Shown here in pieces: positions 11,911 to 21,274 of a stretch of 64,000 nucleotides of DNA. Within the stretch, counting starts at the first letter, position 1, and each line of letters opens with the position of its first letter. Both the position numbers and the translations under genes were made by a program. This DNA is from Cyclina sinensis (taxonomy: Eukaryota > Mollusca > Bivalvia > Venerida > Veneridae): positions 20,038,047 through 20,102,046 of the forward strand of contig JAAONU010000010.1 in the NCBI GenBank assembly GCA_012932295.1, in the 5' to 3' direction. The notes under the pieces are model-generated. The model was not told where the DNA came from. It did not search any database and saw nothing but the letters and a program-made list of their open reading frames with translations.

Positions 11911-12950
11911 AGTTCTGTGCAAAAATAATGAATCATGTGCAGTTCTGTATAATCATGATCACTGGGCGTTCTGTACAAATAATGACCAGAGTGCAGTTCC
12001 GTACAAATCATGATCAGTGGGAAGTTCTGTACAAATCATGATCATTGGGCAGTTCCATAAAAATCATGATCATTGGGCAGTTCTGTACAAAACATGATCA
12101 TTGGGCAGTTCTGTACAAATCATGACCAGAGTGCAGTTCTGTACAAATCATGACCAGAGTGCAGCTCTGTACAAATCATGACCAGAGTGCAGCTCTGTAC
12201 AAATCATGACCAGAGGGCAGTTCTGTACAAATCATGACGAGAGTGCAGTTCTGTACAAATCATGACCAGAGGGCAGTTCTGTACAAATCATGACCAGAGT
12301 GCAGCTCTGTACAAATCATGACCAGAGTGCAGTTCTGTACAAATCATGACTAGAGTGCAGTTCTGTACAAATCATGACCAGAGGGCAGTTATGTACATGA
12401 CTAGAGGGCAGTTCTGTACAAATCATGACCAGAGGGCAGTTATGTACAAATCATGACCAGAGTGCAGTTCTGTACAAGTCATGACCAGAGGGCAGCTCTG
12501 TACAAATCATGACCAGAGTGCACTTCTGTACAAATCATGACCAGAGGGCAGTTCTGTACAAATCATGACGAGAGTGCACTTCTGTACAAATCATGACCAG
12601 AGGGCAGCTCTGTACAAATCATGACCAGAGGGCAGTTCTGTACAAATCATGACCAGAGGGCAGTTCTGTACAAATCATGACCAGTGGGCAGTTCTGTACA
12701 GATCATGACCAGAGGGCAGTTCTGTACAAATCATGACCAGAGGGCAGCTCTGTACAAATCATGACCAGAGTGCAGCTCTGTACAAATCATGACCAGAGGG
12801 CAGCTCTGTACAAATCATGACAAGAGTGCAGGTTTGTACAAATCATGACAGGAGTGCAGCTCTGTACAAATCATGACCAGAGTGCAGCTCTGTACAAATC
12901 ATGACCAGACTGCAGCTCTGTACAAATCATGACCAGAGGGCAGTTCTGTA
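11911..12950. repeat. 28-bp minisatellite, about 37 copies
   Basis: Unit based on GTGCAGTTCTGTACAAATCA plus TGACCAGA. Each unit carries two 6-bp palindromes, TGTACA and TCATGA. Units vary mainly at GAGTGCAG/GAGGGCAG and GTTCTG/GCTCTG. The left edge is more diverged, as expected for an old array edge. Confidence 0.95.
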
Positions 12951-13194
12951 CTGGTCATAATTTGTAATAATTTTGATTATGGTAAGTGCTGTTTAACTGA
13001 AACTTTATAAAAATTTCAAAGGCCTATGGGTTTACAATAGTGTGGTTTGAAAGTTGAGACAAGAGGGGATGTTGGTGCATGTCTTTATAAATGGCAGAAA
13101 TGTACCTGTGTCAGTACCATGAACAACACTTTTGTAGAAGATAAATACAAGTTAGTGTAGGTAACTTAATATAATTCACTTTCAGATCATGATA

Positions 13195-13242
13195 GCTTGG
13201 TTAAATTTGGATTAAACAGCTTGGTTAAATTCGGATTAAACT
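13195..13242. repeat. 24-bp duplication
   Basis: Two near-identical copies of AGCTTGGTTAAATTTGGATT plus AAAC in tandem. Confidence 0.8.
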
Positions 13243-13447
13243 ACATGTTGTATGTAGTACACATTGAGAAATACATTTCATGCACAGCAAGTAGCCATGG
13301 TTAGACTTTTAAAATGATGATTGCAAAAATGTAATCTATGCACTCTTTGTACTGGGTTGAAATTGAAAATTTGACACTTTCTTTTCATTTCTTAACCACG
13401 TAATATAAAACAAGACATATCTTGCAGATAAATATTGATTTAAACTG

Positions 13448-13687
13448 CAGGGGTGTGGAAATCCAAAAAAATTTCACTTGTCCCCGAACACAATTTAGAC
13501 ACATGGCATGGTTTCCCAAAACTGCTAATTTAATCCAGAGCTCTCCGCGGGATAAAACAATACATTCTTTTTATTTTGAGCTTGAATTTTTTACTCGTCT
13601 GTGGACAAGTGGGATGAAAAAAATTACTTGTCTGGTGGCAAAAAGTACCGAGTCGGACAAGTCGGTCATAGGAATTCCACACCCCTG
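13448..13687. mobile_element. Short TIR element with CAGGGGTGTGGAA ends
   Basis: The element is 240 bp. Its left end CAGGGGTGTGGAAATCC is mirrored by GGAATTCCACACCCCTG at the right. It is flanked by a 5-bp direct repeat AACTG (13443-13447 and 13688-13692). CAGGG-type ends suggest a hAT-related non-autonomous element; a 5-bp duplication is not the usual 8 bp. It encodes nothing recognisable. Confidence 0.7.
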
Positions 13688-13955
13688 AACTGGTTTAAAT
13701 CAATACAAAAAGTACAAAATATCTTTATGTTTACTTATTGTGGTGTATTTAATTCCAACACAATGCTCTGTTACATGTTAATTGAGGCTGTACTTCAGCT
13801 AATTGTTCTGACTAAATAAATTCAATTAATTAAGATACTATGAAAGTGCACGTGTTAAATTTGGAGTGGTTAGTGCAGAACTATTGTTATTACATATCAA
13901 ACAAGGATATGAAATAGTATGGAACTGATTGGTTTATCTGAGGGTATCAGTATGT

Positions 13956-14905
13956 TAATGCTCCCGGAGGGAGGGCATATTGTTATGCCCCCACAAAGTG
14001 GGGTGCAGATAGCGTTGCACTTGTCCGTCCGTCCGTACGTCTGTCCGTACGTCCCGAAATCTTGTGAACGCAACTCCTCTTAAACCGGATGGCAGATTTT
14101 GCTTAAACTTCCAGGGATGAACAACCTTAATGTGTAGATGGTAGTTAAGGAAGGAATTTTCGCTGCGACCAAATTTAACAGAATTGTGGCCCTTTGTTGA
14201 TTTTTTCACTAGAAATTTTGTGAACGCAACTCCTCTTAAACCAGATGGTAGATTTTGCTTAAACTTCCAAGGATGAACAACCTTAATGTGTAGATGGTAG
14301 TAAAGGAAGGAATTTTTGCTGCGACCAAATTTAACAGAATTATGGCCCTTTGTTGATTTTTTCACATAGAAATTTTGTGAACGCAACTCCTCTTAATCCA
14401 GATGGCAGATTTTACTTAAACTTCCAGGGATGAACAGCTTTAATGTGTAGATGATAGTAAAGGAAGGAATTTTAGCTGTGACCATATTTAACAGAATTAT
14501 GGCCCTTTGTTGATTTTTTCACTATATACCATATAAATAATTGAACATATAAATTTTACATTTGTAATTTAATTTAACATGTACATAAGGTTACCTGTAG
14601 ATCATTTTAGGTATACGTACAGAAAAAATCTTACATACAGGATATACATGCTCTTGTTTATGAGCACTTATGCATAGTGGGGGCATCCGTGTCCTATGGA
14701 CACAGTTCTAGTTTTTTGGTATGTCTGTCTGCCTGTCTGTTTTTCACAAAACTTTAACCTTGACCATAACATGGAAGTCCTTCCACCTACAGCCTCCAAA
14801 CTCCGCATGTGCTGCAACTCTACCTGCCAAACCCACTTAAGATCATGGGGTCAAAGGTCAACCACAGCCACCCCCCACCCTGGGGGCATAGTGTTCATTC
14901 TTTTA
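13956..14905 (+). mobile_element. HINE/pearl-like element interrupted by another one
   Basis: The left piece (13956-13984) has the hairpin start ATGCTCCCGGAGGGAGGGCA and then TATTGTT. The right piece (14712-14905) resumes with TTTTTGGTATGTCTGTC, then CCTTGACCATAACATGGAAG. Together they match the uninterrupted copies at 7386 and 62707. The intact 3' hairpin is not visible, so the right border is approximate. Confidence 0.65.
13985..14711 (+). mobile_element. Nested HINE/pearl-like element with three core repeats
   Basis: Starts ATGCCCCCACAAAGTGGGGT (hairpin), then GTCCGTCCGTACGTC microsatellite, then three tandem units of about 156 bp beginning near 14056, 14212 and 14369 (GAACGCAACTCCTCTTAA). 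It ends with the hairpin GTGTCC-TAT-GGACAC and AGTTCTAG, followed by T. A terminal CTAG just after a short hairpin, a GTCC microsatellite and a tandem core match Helentron-derived HINE/DINE-like and bivalve pearl elements. No Rep/helicase is encoded, so it is non-autonomous. Confidence 0.7.
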
Positions 14906-16130
14906 TTCTATATCTTATATCCAGTTGATTATTTCTTATAAATCTGGGATACTGCATTAAGTAATTGTAGCTAGCACATGTATGTGGAATGATAAGAAAA
15001 TGAAGGAAAGATATTAACTTTAACCACTGTATTCATTTTTTGGCCAAGTGGTTGACATCACTGACATGAATCTGATTTACAAATGTTCATCTTTTGAGAT
15101 AGCTTTCAGTACCTGCAGTGTTCTGACCTCATTGCATTTTATACAGCATTGTATATACAGTAGGAATTTCAAACTCTTGTATCAAAAACTAATCTAAAAG
15201 TTACTGATAAATTTTCAAATTTATTATGTTTCTATTTTATAAATGAGAAAGCAGTTTAAATTGTTTCTATAGTATTATGTATGAAAAACAGCAACAGAAA
15301 AGCGACTCGACTTAAACATAAATTAGTTTAGCAGATTACTGTCTAAAAGAAAAAAAAATCTGAGCCAATAAACATTTTGAAGGATGACAAAACTTAAAGT
15401 GCATTTATCATTATAAATGATTCTTGAATTGCTGGAGTAAATTTTTCCTCATGCAAAATGAATATCACACTCCTCCCATCAAGTAAAGAATCTCCGAGAA
15501 AGAATATTAAAGCTGAAAGATTCCGTCTAATTACAGAAAAATCTTGGGGATTTTATTGAAAGCTGCTACGCCTCTAATAAATGATTGCATTCTTTTATTT
15601 GTTTGACATTACGCAAATTGGTTTTTGTTCTTTGCCGACACAAATATTTAGGATATTCTGTTTAAGATATTGATTGAAAAAAATTGTCTGTAATGTATTG
15701 TAATGGGGGAAGAATAACAGTATCAGAAACAGGTTTTTTTTTTGCAGACTAGTTATTGGAAAGAAAATAAATTTGAAACAGAATTTGTTCAATCTGATTA
15801 TTTTGTAGCGTTTCATTTTTAGTTGTATCAGAGTTGCATTTTCATTTTATCAGAGTTGCATTTTTCATCATGTCATAGATTCAGTTTTCATCATCAGAAT
15901 TGCATTTTTCAGTGTATCACACGTTTCATTAAAAAAAGTACTATAGAGACTGAATATTGGTTTCTGATACACCACAGTTTCTTTCTATCCTGGTTAAATT
16001 GATCATGACTTTAATTGGATTACTTGTGTTTACCTTTGTTTGAGTTGCACTGTCCCCTTAGTTATGGTATGGTTGTGGTAAATACAAAATAATGTGGCAT
16101 TGCCAAGTGATAAGCCAAAAAGCCTGCAAG
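14906..16130. other. Intron 1, mostly unrecognised
   Basis: Weak degenerate repetition of 'atcagagttgcattttca' occurs near 15825-15910. No exon or element recognised otherwise. Confidence 0.5.
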
Positions 16131-16132
16131 TA

Positions 16133-16963
16133 CAGTACGCGCCAGGAGGAACTCACATTTTCCGCTTTATTTCGCGGACGCGGAAAAAAAAATATCCGCC
16201 GCGACATCGAGGAAAAAAACGGATTTCCTCGATGTCTCGACATCGCGAAATATCTCGGCGATATTTGACGACCAGCGCGAAAATAATTAGAGTCATATCT
16301 CACCTGGATAAGCTGAACATTTAATGAAATTATCGTAACGAAACTGTGCATTTTACGTGTGCCAATTATGTGACATTTGGTAAAATTAAAACCAAAATTT
16401 CTCATACATTTGCTGTGTATATGTGTACTTCCGTCGTTGAAAACGCTCGTTATTATATAGCAAAATCGATCAATAATTTTGTCAAGCGCATAGACGATAC
16501 AGATGTCGCAGTAGGGTTGTATGTTTTCTTTAAATATAGGAAAGCAGTTTTAACACGTGTAAATCGAAAACCAGTCAATTTATTTTCTGAAAATAGGGTC
16601 AGCTATTCCGAGAAACAATCTATACTTTCGGTTTTGAATTGTCATTCCTTCCGTTAACAGATACGAGCATTCGTAAACAAATGCATCAGAATGAGAGTTT
16701 TATGAGAGTTTTATACATTTAAATGATATTTTAAAGTGTAAAATTCGCCGAAATGCTTGTAATCAGGAACTTTGTGAGCCTCGATATGTCAATTCTTACC
16801 TGTGAAAAAGTTCGCGGAACCATTTAGCGGACGTCCGCCGCGATATTTGGTGACCATGTCCGCGGCGGTCGTCCTCGAAATGCGGCGGATTTGATCGCGT
16901 TTTAAGGAATGGGTAGTCCGCGACGACCTCGAGGAAAACGAGAGTTCCTCCTGGCACGTACTG
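16133..16963. mobile_element. Tc1/mariner-like non-autonomous element, 831 bp
   Basis: TIRs begin CAGTACGCGCCAGGAGGAAC (left) and CAGTACGTGCCAGGAGGAAC (right, complement). Both ends abut TA dinucleotides (16131-16132 and 16964-16965), as expected for Tc1/mariner insertions. Beyond the outer 25 bp both ends are GC- and CpG-rich (16150-16290 and 16800-16945), in contrast to the AT-rich middle. The internal 103-codon frame at 16346-16657 has no transposase motif that I can see. Confidence 0.75.
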
Positions 16964-16974
16964 TAGTTCAACCC

Positions 16975-17167
16975 GAAAAGGATCGTGTCATTCCGAAGTG
17001 TTTTGAAAAGGTCTGTGTCATTCTGAAGTGTTTTGAAAAAGTTTATGTCATTCCGAAATGTTTTTAAAAGGTTTGTGTCATTCCGAAGTGTTCTGATAAG
17101 GCTTGTGTCATTCCGAAATGTTTGAAAAGCTTTGTGTCATTCCGAAGTGTTTCGAAAAGGTTTATGA
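16975..17167. repeat. 30-bp minisatellite, about 6 copies
   Basis: Unit GTGTCATTCCGAAGTGTTTT plus GAAAAGGTCT. The array begins about 10 bp after the right end of the Tc1-like element. Confidence 0.9.
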
Positions 17168-17634
17168 TGAAATTCCATAATCCTGATACAGAGAAAGTCA
17201 CCAGTTCTTTGCTGAATAACAATGTTTAGTTTTGCTCTGTAGAAATGTGGTTGATCACAGTTGAATGAAATTATTGTGATCTACTGATGAATTCAATGGT
17301 TCCTATTGTTCTTCTGCCATGAACTTAGTTACGATGATTGTGATTTAACAGAAACTTATTGTACAAAAAAAAAACAAGAAAAAAAAAACAAAACACAAGC
17401 TCCACAACTGGACAGGGTTGGAGCTTTCTTGACTGGATCTGTAAGTAAAAGGTTGAAACCAAGCATAGGCAGTCCAGATGTATCTGGTATGGTTTGTGGT
17501 TGCTTTAACAAGTTCTTAAAATTTAACATTTTATTTCTTGGACATAATATGAACTTATTTTTCAGTGAAAACATTTAAAGATTTATCTCTTCTATAGTTG
17601 CAATGGTTATGATTTTATTTCCTCTTTTTTTCAG

Positions 17635-17718
17635 ACTGACATCTTTCGAAGAAACATGTGATTGAAAGAGTTTCGGATGCAAACGTTTGATAAGAATTAT
17701 TAAGATATTTACTTCTAG
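17635..17718 (+). other. Possible extra 5'UTR exon inside intron 1
   Basis: An 84-nt segment is bounded by a very good acceptor (TTTCCTCTTTTTTTCAG, ending at 17634) and a consensus donor (CTAG|GTAAGT, GT at 17719-17720). It has stops in the frames examined, so it would be non-coding. If joined to exon 1 it would end the upstream frame at a TGA after nine codons. A chance pairing in a 38-kb intron is a real possibility. Confidence 0.3.
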
Positions 17719-17918
17719 GTAAGTTAGATATTGTTGCATCATTTCAACAAGGGAAGCAACTCAGGTAGTCTGATTAGGGCCTATGCATCCTGGAAAAAAA
17801 AAAGGGTTGTGGCCTGTAGATAAATCCTTTCAGACAGGAGTATTTGGATATTGTTCTGATGTCCCAAAGTTACCGTTACATATTTTGTATACCCATTGTT
17901 TCTGTTGTATCTAGCCTT

Positions 17919-18382
17919 CTGGTGAAAAGTGTTCCCTAATCCCTTTTTAGCTCACCTATGTTGATAGGCATGCATATATATATACTCAGGTGAGTGCTTT
18001 AGGAACATCATAGCTCTCTTGTTATTTTATCCTATTGTGTATTTGATACTTGATGGGAATTTCAAACTCTCTGGTGAAAAGTGTTCCCTTATCCGTTTTT
18101 ATTTTTAGCTCACCTAATTTGATAGGCATGCATATATATACTCAGGTGAGTGCTTTAGGAACATCATAGCTCTCTTGTTATTTTATCCTATTGTGTATTT
18201 GATACTTGATGGGAATTTCAAACTCTCTGGTGAAAAGTGTTCCCTTATCCGTTTTTATTTTTTGCTCACCTAAGTTGATAGGCATGCATATATATACTCG
18301 GGTGGGTACTTTAGGAAGATCATAGCTCTCTTGTTATTTTATCCTATTGTGTATTTGATACTTGATGGGAATTTCAAACTCT
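17919..18382 (+). repeat. Three tandem ~154-bp units, each holding a minimal HINE-like element
   Basis: Units start at 17919, 18071 and 18227 with CTGGTGAAAAGTGTTCC. Each contains AGCTCACCT, a short spacer with GGCATGCATATATATA, ACTCAGGTGAG and then GTGCTTTAGGAACATCATAG and CTCTCTTGTT. These pieces match the extreme ends of the 24569-27414 element (AGCTCACCTGAG and ACTCAGGTGAGCGATCC...CTCTTGTT) with the whole interior missing. The terminal-only element was evidently amplified together with its flanks. Confidence 0.75.
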
Positions 18383-18508
18383 AACTTTGGAAATGAATAA
18401 ATATCAAAGGTCACTTGCAAATATCAAATATCTACAAAAATAATAGGATTTTCCATTCTTTTTTATGAGCATTAAAATGTATAATAGAAAAAAAAATTAT
18501 TATTGTTA

Positions 18509-19911
18509 TTATGCCCCCACTTCAAAGAAGAGGGGGTATATTGCTTTGCAATTGTCTGTCTGTCGGTCGGTCCGTCGGTCCGTAGACCAAATGGTTTCCG
18601 ACCAATAACTAAAGAATGCTTAGGCCTAGGAACTTCAAACTTGGTAGGATGATTGTCCATCACCAGTAGATGACCCCTATTGATTTTAGGGTCAAGGGGT
18701 CAAAGGTCAAGGTCACATTGACCTTGTAGGTAGAAACCGTTTCCGACCAATAACTAAAGAACGCTTAGGCCTAGAAACTTCAAACTTGGTAGGATGATTG
18801 TCCATCACAAGTAGATGACCCCTATTGATTTTGGGGTCAAGGGGTCAAAGGTCAAGCTCACAGGGACCTTCATCCTAAAAACGGTTTCCGATCAATAACT
18901 AGAGAACGCTTTGACCTAGGTTCACCAAACTTGGTATGCTGGTTGGTCATCGCCATTAGATGACCCCTATTGATTTTGAGGTCATTAGGTCAAAGGTCAA
19001 GCTCACAGGGACCTTCATCCTAAAAACGGTTTCCGATCAATAACTAGAGAACGCTTTGACCTAGGTTCACCAAACTTGGTATGCTGGTTGGTCATCACTA
19101 GTAGATGATCCCTATTGACTTTGAGGTCATTAGGTCAAAGGTCAAGATCACAGAGACTTTCATCCTTAAAACGGTTTCCGATCAATAACTAGAGAATGCT
19201 TTGACCTAGAATCACCAAACTTGGTATGCTGGTTGATCATCACCAGTAGATGACCCCTATTGATTTTGAGGTCATTAGGTCAAAGGTCAAGCTCACAGGG
19301 ACTTCAATCCTAAAAACGGTTTCTGATCAATAACTAGAGAACACTTTGACCTAGGTTCACCAAACTTGGTATACTGGTTGGTCATCACCAGTAGATGACC
19401 CTTATAGACTTTGAGGTCATTAGGTCAAAGGTCAAGATCACAGAGACTTTCATCTTAAAAACGGTTTCCGATCAATTACTAGAGAACGCTTAGGCCTAGA
19501 AACTTCAAACTTGGTAGGATGATTGTCCATCACCAGCAGATGACCCCTATTGATTTTGGGGTCAAGGGGTCAAAGGTCAAGGTCACATTGACCTTGTAGG
19601 TAAAAAACGGTTTCCAATCAATAACTTGACAACCCATGCGCCGTTGACCCTCAAACTTCATATCTGCATTTGTCTCGGCCAGTAGATGACCCCTATTGAT
19701 TTTGGGGTCAAAGGTCAAGGTCACATGTATGTCAAAACAATTCAGACCAATAACTTGGCTACCAAATGGCATCGGGTTTTGTGGACTGTGAGACTTACAT
19801 TTTAGATAACATGTATATTTGGTCACTAGGTCAAAAGTCAGTCACAATAATCTGGCCACATGACTAATTGGCTGCCGATAGGGGGCATACATGTTTTACA
19901 AACATATCTTG
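18509..19911 (+). mobile_element. HINE/pearl-like element with ~145-bp core units
   Basis: Begins ATGCCCCCACTTCAAAGAAG with a hairpin AGGGGGTAT, then GTCTGTCTGTCGGTCGGTCC microsatellite. Eight to nine tandem units follow, each opening GGTTTCCGATCAATAACT and containing GGTCAAAGGTCAAG. It ends GATAGGGGGCATAC, hairpin ATGTTT-TAC-AAACAT, then ATCTTG before T. Architecture as for the element at 13985, with an unrelated core and a CTTG instead of CTAG end. Confidence 0.7.
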
Positions 19912-20250
19912 TTATTGTTGTTTTTGTTTCATACCCTGATGAATCCTCATGGCGAATTGTTGGTATTACAATAAAAAAAAATAACATTTGTGTTTAGTGG
20001 TATTCTCCTCAATAAATAATAGAAAATAGGACATTCTTTATGTTTGTGATCTGCCTAGAGTCTTCTGACTACCCACATGACTGGAGCAAATTTGCATTTT
20101 GTTGTTATATCAACAAGTTAGTGAAACCTTTGGTGTTTCCTGCACATTTTGGAACACATGGTTTTATTTAGCTGTTTAATAACGGGAATGTACAGGGTTG
20201 TTTTTTAGGCTTATTTTAAAGTTGATATTGGGCCATATTCCGAATTGATA
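19912..20250. other. Intron 1, nothing recognised
   Basis: AT-rich spacer between a HINE-like and a hAT-like element. Confidence 0.5.
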
Positions 20251-20256
20251 ATAGTA

Positions 20257-20786
20257 CAGGGTTTCCGCTGCAATATGCCAATTTCGCAAATGGCGAAAAA
20301 AATAATGAAAATGGCAAAAAAAAAATTAAAAAATAAACATTTTTTTCGTAGAAGATTTAACAAAAATATACCCTTATTGACCACTGAGTGATTAAAGAAA
20401 AGCTTAACAAATTGAAGGAAGTCAATTTTAGCAAATATTTAGTTCATTCAACATGAAGCAGCCAGTAAAAATCTTGGATAAATTCTGTTTGTCATATATT
20501 TCCGCGACCCCGCCATATTTTAATATTTATAGAAATCAGTGTCTAGGAGACTCTTTATATGGCAAACTTACAAATTCAGTTCTAAGTTACTGACATTATC
20601 ACATGTATGTATTACATTTGTCCTTTTTTAAATGCCATAAAATATTCATAACAGTTGAGGTTGAAGATGCCTTGTAAATTGGGTATTCAAAAATGAGAAT
20701 TTGAAAAATTTTCGACGACCGGAGGGGGAGCTCCCTCCTGGACCCTTCCAAGTGGCGGAAAAAAAAATTGGCCAGTGGAAACCCTG
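20257..20786. mobile_element. TIR element with CAGGGTTTCC ends, 530 bp
   Basis: The left end CAGGGTTTCCGCTG and the right end CAGTGGAAACCCTG are inverted copies, bracketed by ATAGTA at 20251-20256 and 20787-20792. CAGGG ends suggest hAT-related origin; the 6-bp duplication is shorter than the usual 8. Non-coding. Confidence 0.7.
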
Positions 20787-20796
20787 ATAGTATCTT

Positions 20797-21269
20797 CAGG
20801 GGTCAAATTAAACTTTTTTGTCTACTGGCAAATATTTGCTAGTGACCATTTTTTCTACTAGCAAAATCAGTTTTCTACTAGCTAAGCAATATTCAAAAAA
20901 TGTGAAAAGTTGCGGACAAACAATTATATCACTGACTGTATGACAAATAAATCTTGAAATCATATTTCTTATGGACATGTAAACAAATAGTCTTAGTGGT
21001 CTACGCGCTTTAATATCGGATGAACGTATACCGGATTAATTTAACAAGGGGATTCAACAAGCGTCTACAAGTAGAGCCATCACGTGACCGGTGCTAGGGA
21101 CATTTTTTCACGCACTGGCAAACGTGGATTTTCGGATTAGTCAGAACTTGGGATGTCTGCCGATTTTCCTGCGCACTCGCAAATTATTTCGAGTGCTAAA
21201 ATTTTGCACTCGCATTTTCTCATTTTCGCTCGCATTTTGCGAGTTTGCAACCGCTAAATTTGAACCCTG
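20797..21269. mobile_element. TIR element with CAGGGGTCAAAT ends, 473 bp
   Basis: The left end CAGGGGTCAAATTAAAC pairs with the right end TAAATTTGAACCCTG. It is flanked by a 5-bp direct repeat ATCTT at 20792-20796 and 21270-21274. It sits only 10 bp after the preceding element. The interior right half is CpG-containing with GCACTCGCA and CTCGCATTTT runs. Non-coding. Confidence 0.7.
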
Positions 21270-21274
21270 ATCTT

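Noticed and set aside
13955..14386. 143-codon minus-strand frame with internally repeated peptide
   Set aside because: It runs through the tandem core of the nested HINE-like element; the peptide repeat mirrors the 156-bp DNA repeat (52 codons).
16346..16657. 103-codon frame as a transposase
   Set aside because: No DDE/D pattern or helix-turn-helix seen; it lies in the AT-rich middle of a non-autonomous Tc1-like element.
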